This document shows positions 4,958 through 5,541 of a stretch of 5,541 nucleotides of DNA, piece after piece. The notes below the pieces were generated by a model. The model saw nothing but the letters and a program-made list of their open reading frames with translations, searched no databases and was not told the DNA's origin. Each line of letters opens with the position of its first letter. Position 1 is the stretch's first letter. Location: contig JAODBQ010000643.1 in the NCBI GenBank assembly GCA_025464045.1, positions 1 through 5,541 on the forward strand. The letters are read 5' to 3'. A program made the translations under genes and the position numbers. This stretch comes from Ilumatobacteraceae bacterium. Its GTDB lineage: Bacteria; Actinomycetota; Acidimicrobiia; Acidimicrobiales; Ilumatobacteraceae.

Positions 4958-5541
4958 GGTCCGCACCGAGCCGGTCACCGGCTGATCAACGGTCGTGCCA
5001 TCCGCGACCGTGCTCGGCGTCGAGGTGCGATCGACGGTGGTGACCGGGCCGGAACCACCGGTCGTCACGTCCGTGCCATCCGCGGTGCCGGGCACCGTGG
5101 TGCCGGTCGCCTGATCGCCGCCCAGCCGGTTGGCCAACGTCTCCAGCTCGTGCTCGAGCGCAGCCGTGATCTGCTTGGCCGTGACGCTGTCGTTGGCGAG
5201 CTGCATCCCCAGCACGAGCTTGTTGTCGCCGGCGACCCAGTCGGCACCGCACCCGCCCTTGCTGTCCGGCGCGGGCGTGACGCACCACGCGTAGACGGTG
5301 CCTCCACCGAACTTCACGGGATCCTCGAGCTTCACCTCGGCGTCGGCGAGCAACGTCTTGGTGAGGTAGTCCGTGTACGAGCCCTTCGGTGCGGGCGTCG
5401 CGTAGACGTACATCGACTGCGTCGGATGGATCCGGTCGTCCGCTGTGGACGCCGAGCAGAGCACCTCGTCCACCGAGTCCTTGCCGCCGATCACGATCTT
5501 GTGCATCCCATCGGTGACCTCGCCGGACACCTTGACCTCTC
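4955..5541 (-). CDS. Paralogue of the 4111-4944 membrane protein, C-terminal part (start outside window)
   Basis: The frame ends at a TAG (4957-4955) and stays open to the right edge. It can be read for 195 codons; an in-frame GTG at 5530 exists but reads as internal (EVKVSGEVTDG), so the true start is beyond the window. The visible part aligns with the neighbour: YLTKTLLADAEVKLEDPVKFGGGT against FISRTLTEATAKFQDTERFRGGT, WC against FC, and CGADW against CSTAW. Three cysteines (visible residues 28, 86, 97) correspond to C144, C195 and C208 there. If the alignment holds upstream, a fourth cysteine and a membrane helix should lie outside the window. The last ~50 residues are a Thr/Gly/Val-rich low-complexity tail, probably disordered. 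A secreted or membrane-anchored envelope location is inferred from the relative. Function is unknown. Confidence 0.78.
   Translation of the reverse strand, partial: EVKVSGEVTDGMHKIVIGGKDSVDEVLCSASTADDRIHPTQSMYVYATPAPKGSYTDYLTKTLLADAEVKLEDPVKFGGGTVYAWCVTPAPDSKGGCGADWVAGDNKLVLGMQLANDSVTAKQITAALEHELETLANRLGGDQATGTTVPGTADGTDVTTGGSGPVTTVDRTSTPSTVADGTTVDQPVTGSVRT

Noticed and set aside
1..5541. CRISPR array, insertion sequence, tRNA or phage/defence system
   Set aside because: No regularly spaced direct repeats, transposase motifs, terminal repeats or tRNA-like cloverleaf were seen, and every long stretch is explained by housekeeping or envelope-type genes.

Overview
The window looks like chromosomal DNA from a high-GC actinobacterium. 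The base composition is strongly GC-rich, third codon positions are almost always G or C, and several genes start directly behind a TANNNT-type -10 box with no room for a leader. An acidimicrobial (Ilumatobacter-like) source is my impression only; nothing here proves it. I see no mobile element, CRISPR array, tRNA or rRNA.

Layout. Positions 1-212 (minus strand) hold the N-terminal half of a D-aminoacyl-tRNA deacylase gene (dtd), cut by the window edge. A 128-bp divergent intergenic region (213-340) follows, with a perfect GTTACC-N4-GGTAAC palindrome, an 8-bp GC stem-loop and a TAGCCT -10 box. Positions 341-3451 (plus strand) form a compact three-gene operon: a GT-B family 4 glycosyltransferase, a class I SAM-dependent methyltransferase and an alpha/alpha-toroid protein of the prenyltransferase/squalene cyclase/six-hairpin glycosidase type. 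Both junctions are overlapping (1 bp and 17 bp), so translation is probably coupled. Positions 3474-4100 (plus) encode a small protein of unknown function with one N-terminal membrane helix, probably expressed from its own leaderless promoter.

The right third is on the minus strand and convergent with the operon. It holds two adjacent, diverged paralogues: a complete 277-residue protein with a proline-rich cytoplasmic N-terminus, one membrane helix and a cysteine-bearing extracytoplasmic domain (4111-4944), and the C-terminal part of a relative (4955-5541, start beyond the window). They share an F-x-GGT / C / C-x3-W pattern and both end in a Thr/Gly/Ser/Asp-rich tail.

Working together. The glycosyltransferase, methyltransferase and toroid protein most plausibly act on one product, a methylated glycan or glycolipid, with the toroid protein modifying or trimming the sugar or handling a polyprenyl/terpenoid moiety. 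The product is unknown and this cluster is the best candidate here for an undescribed pathway. The paralogous pair looks like a separate cell-envelope function.
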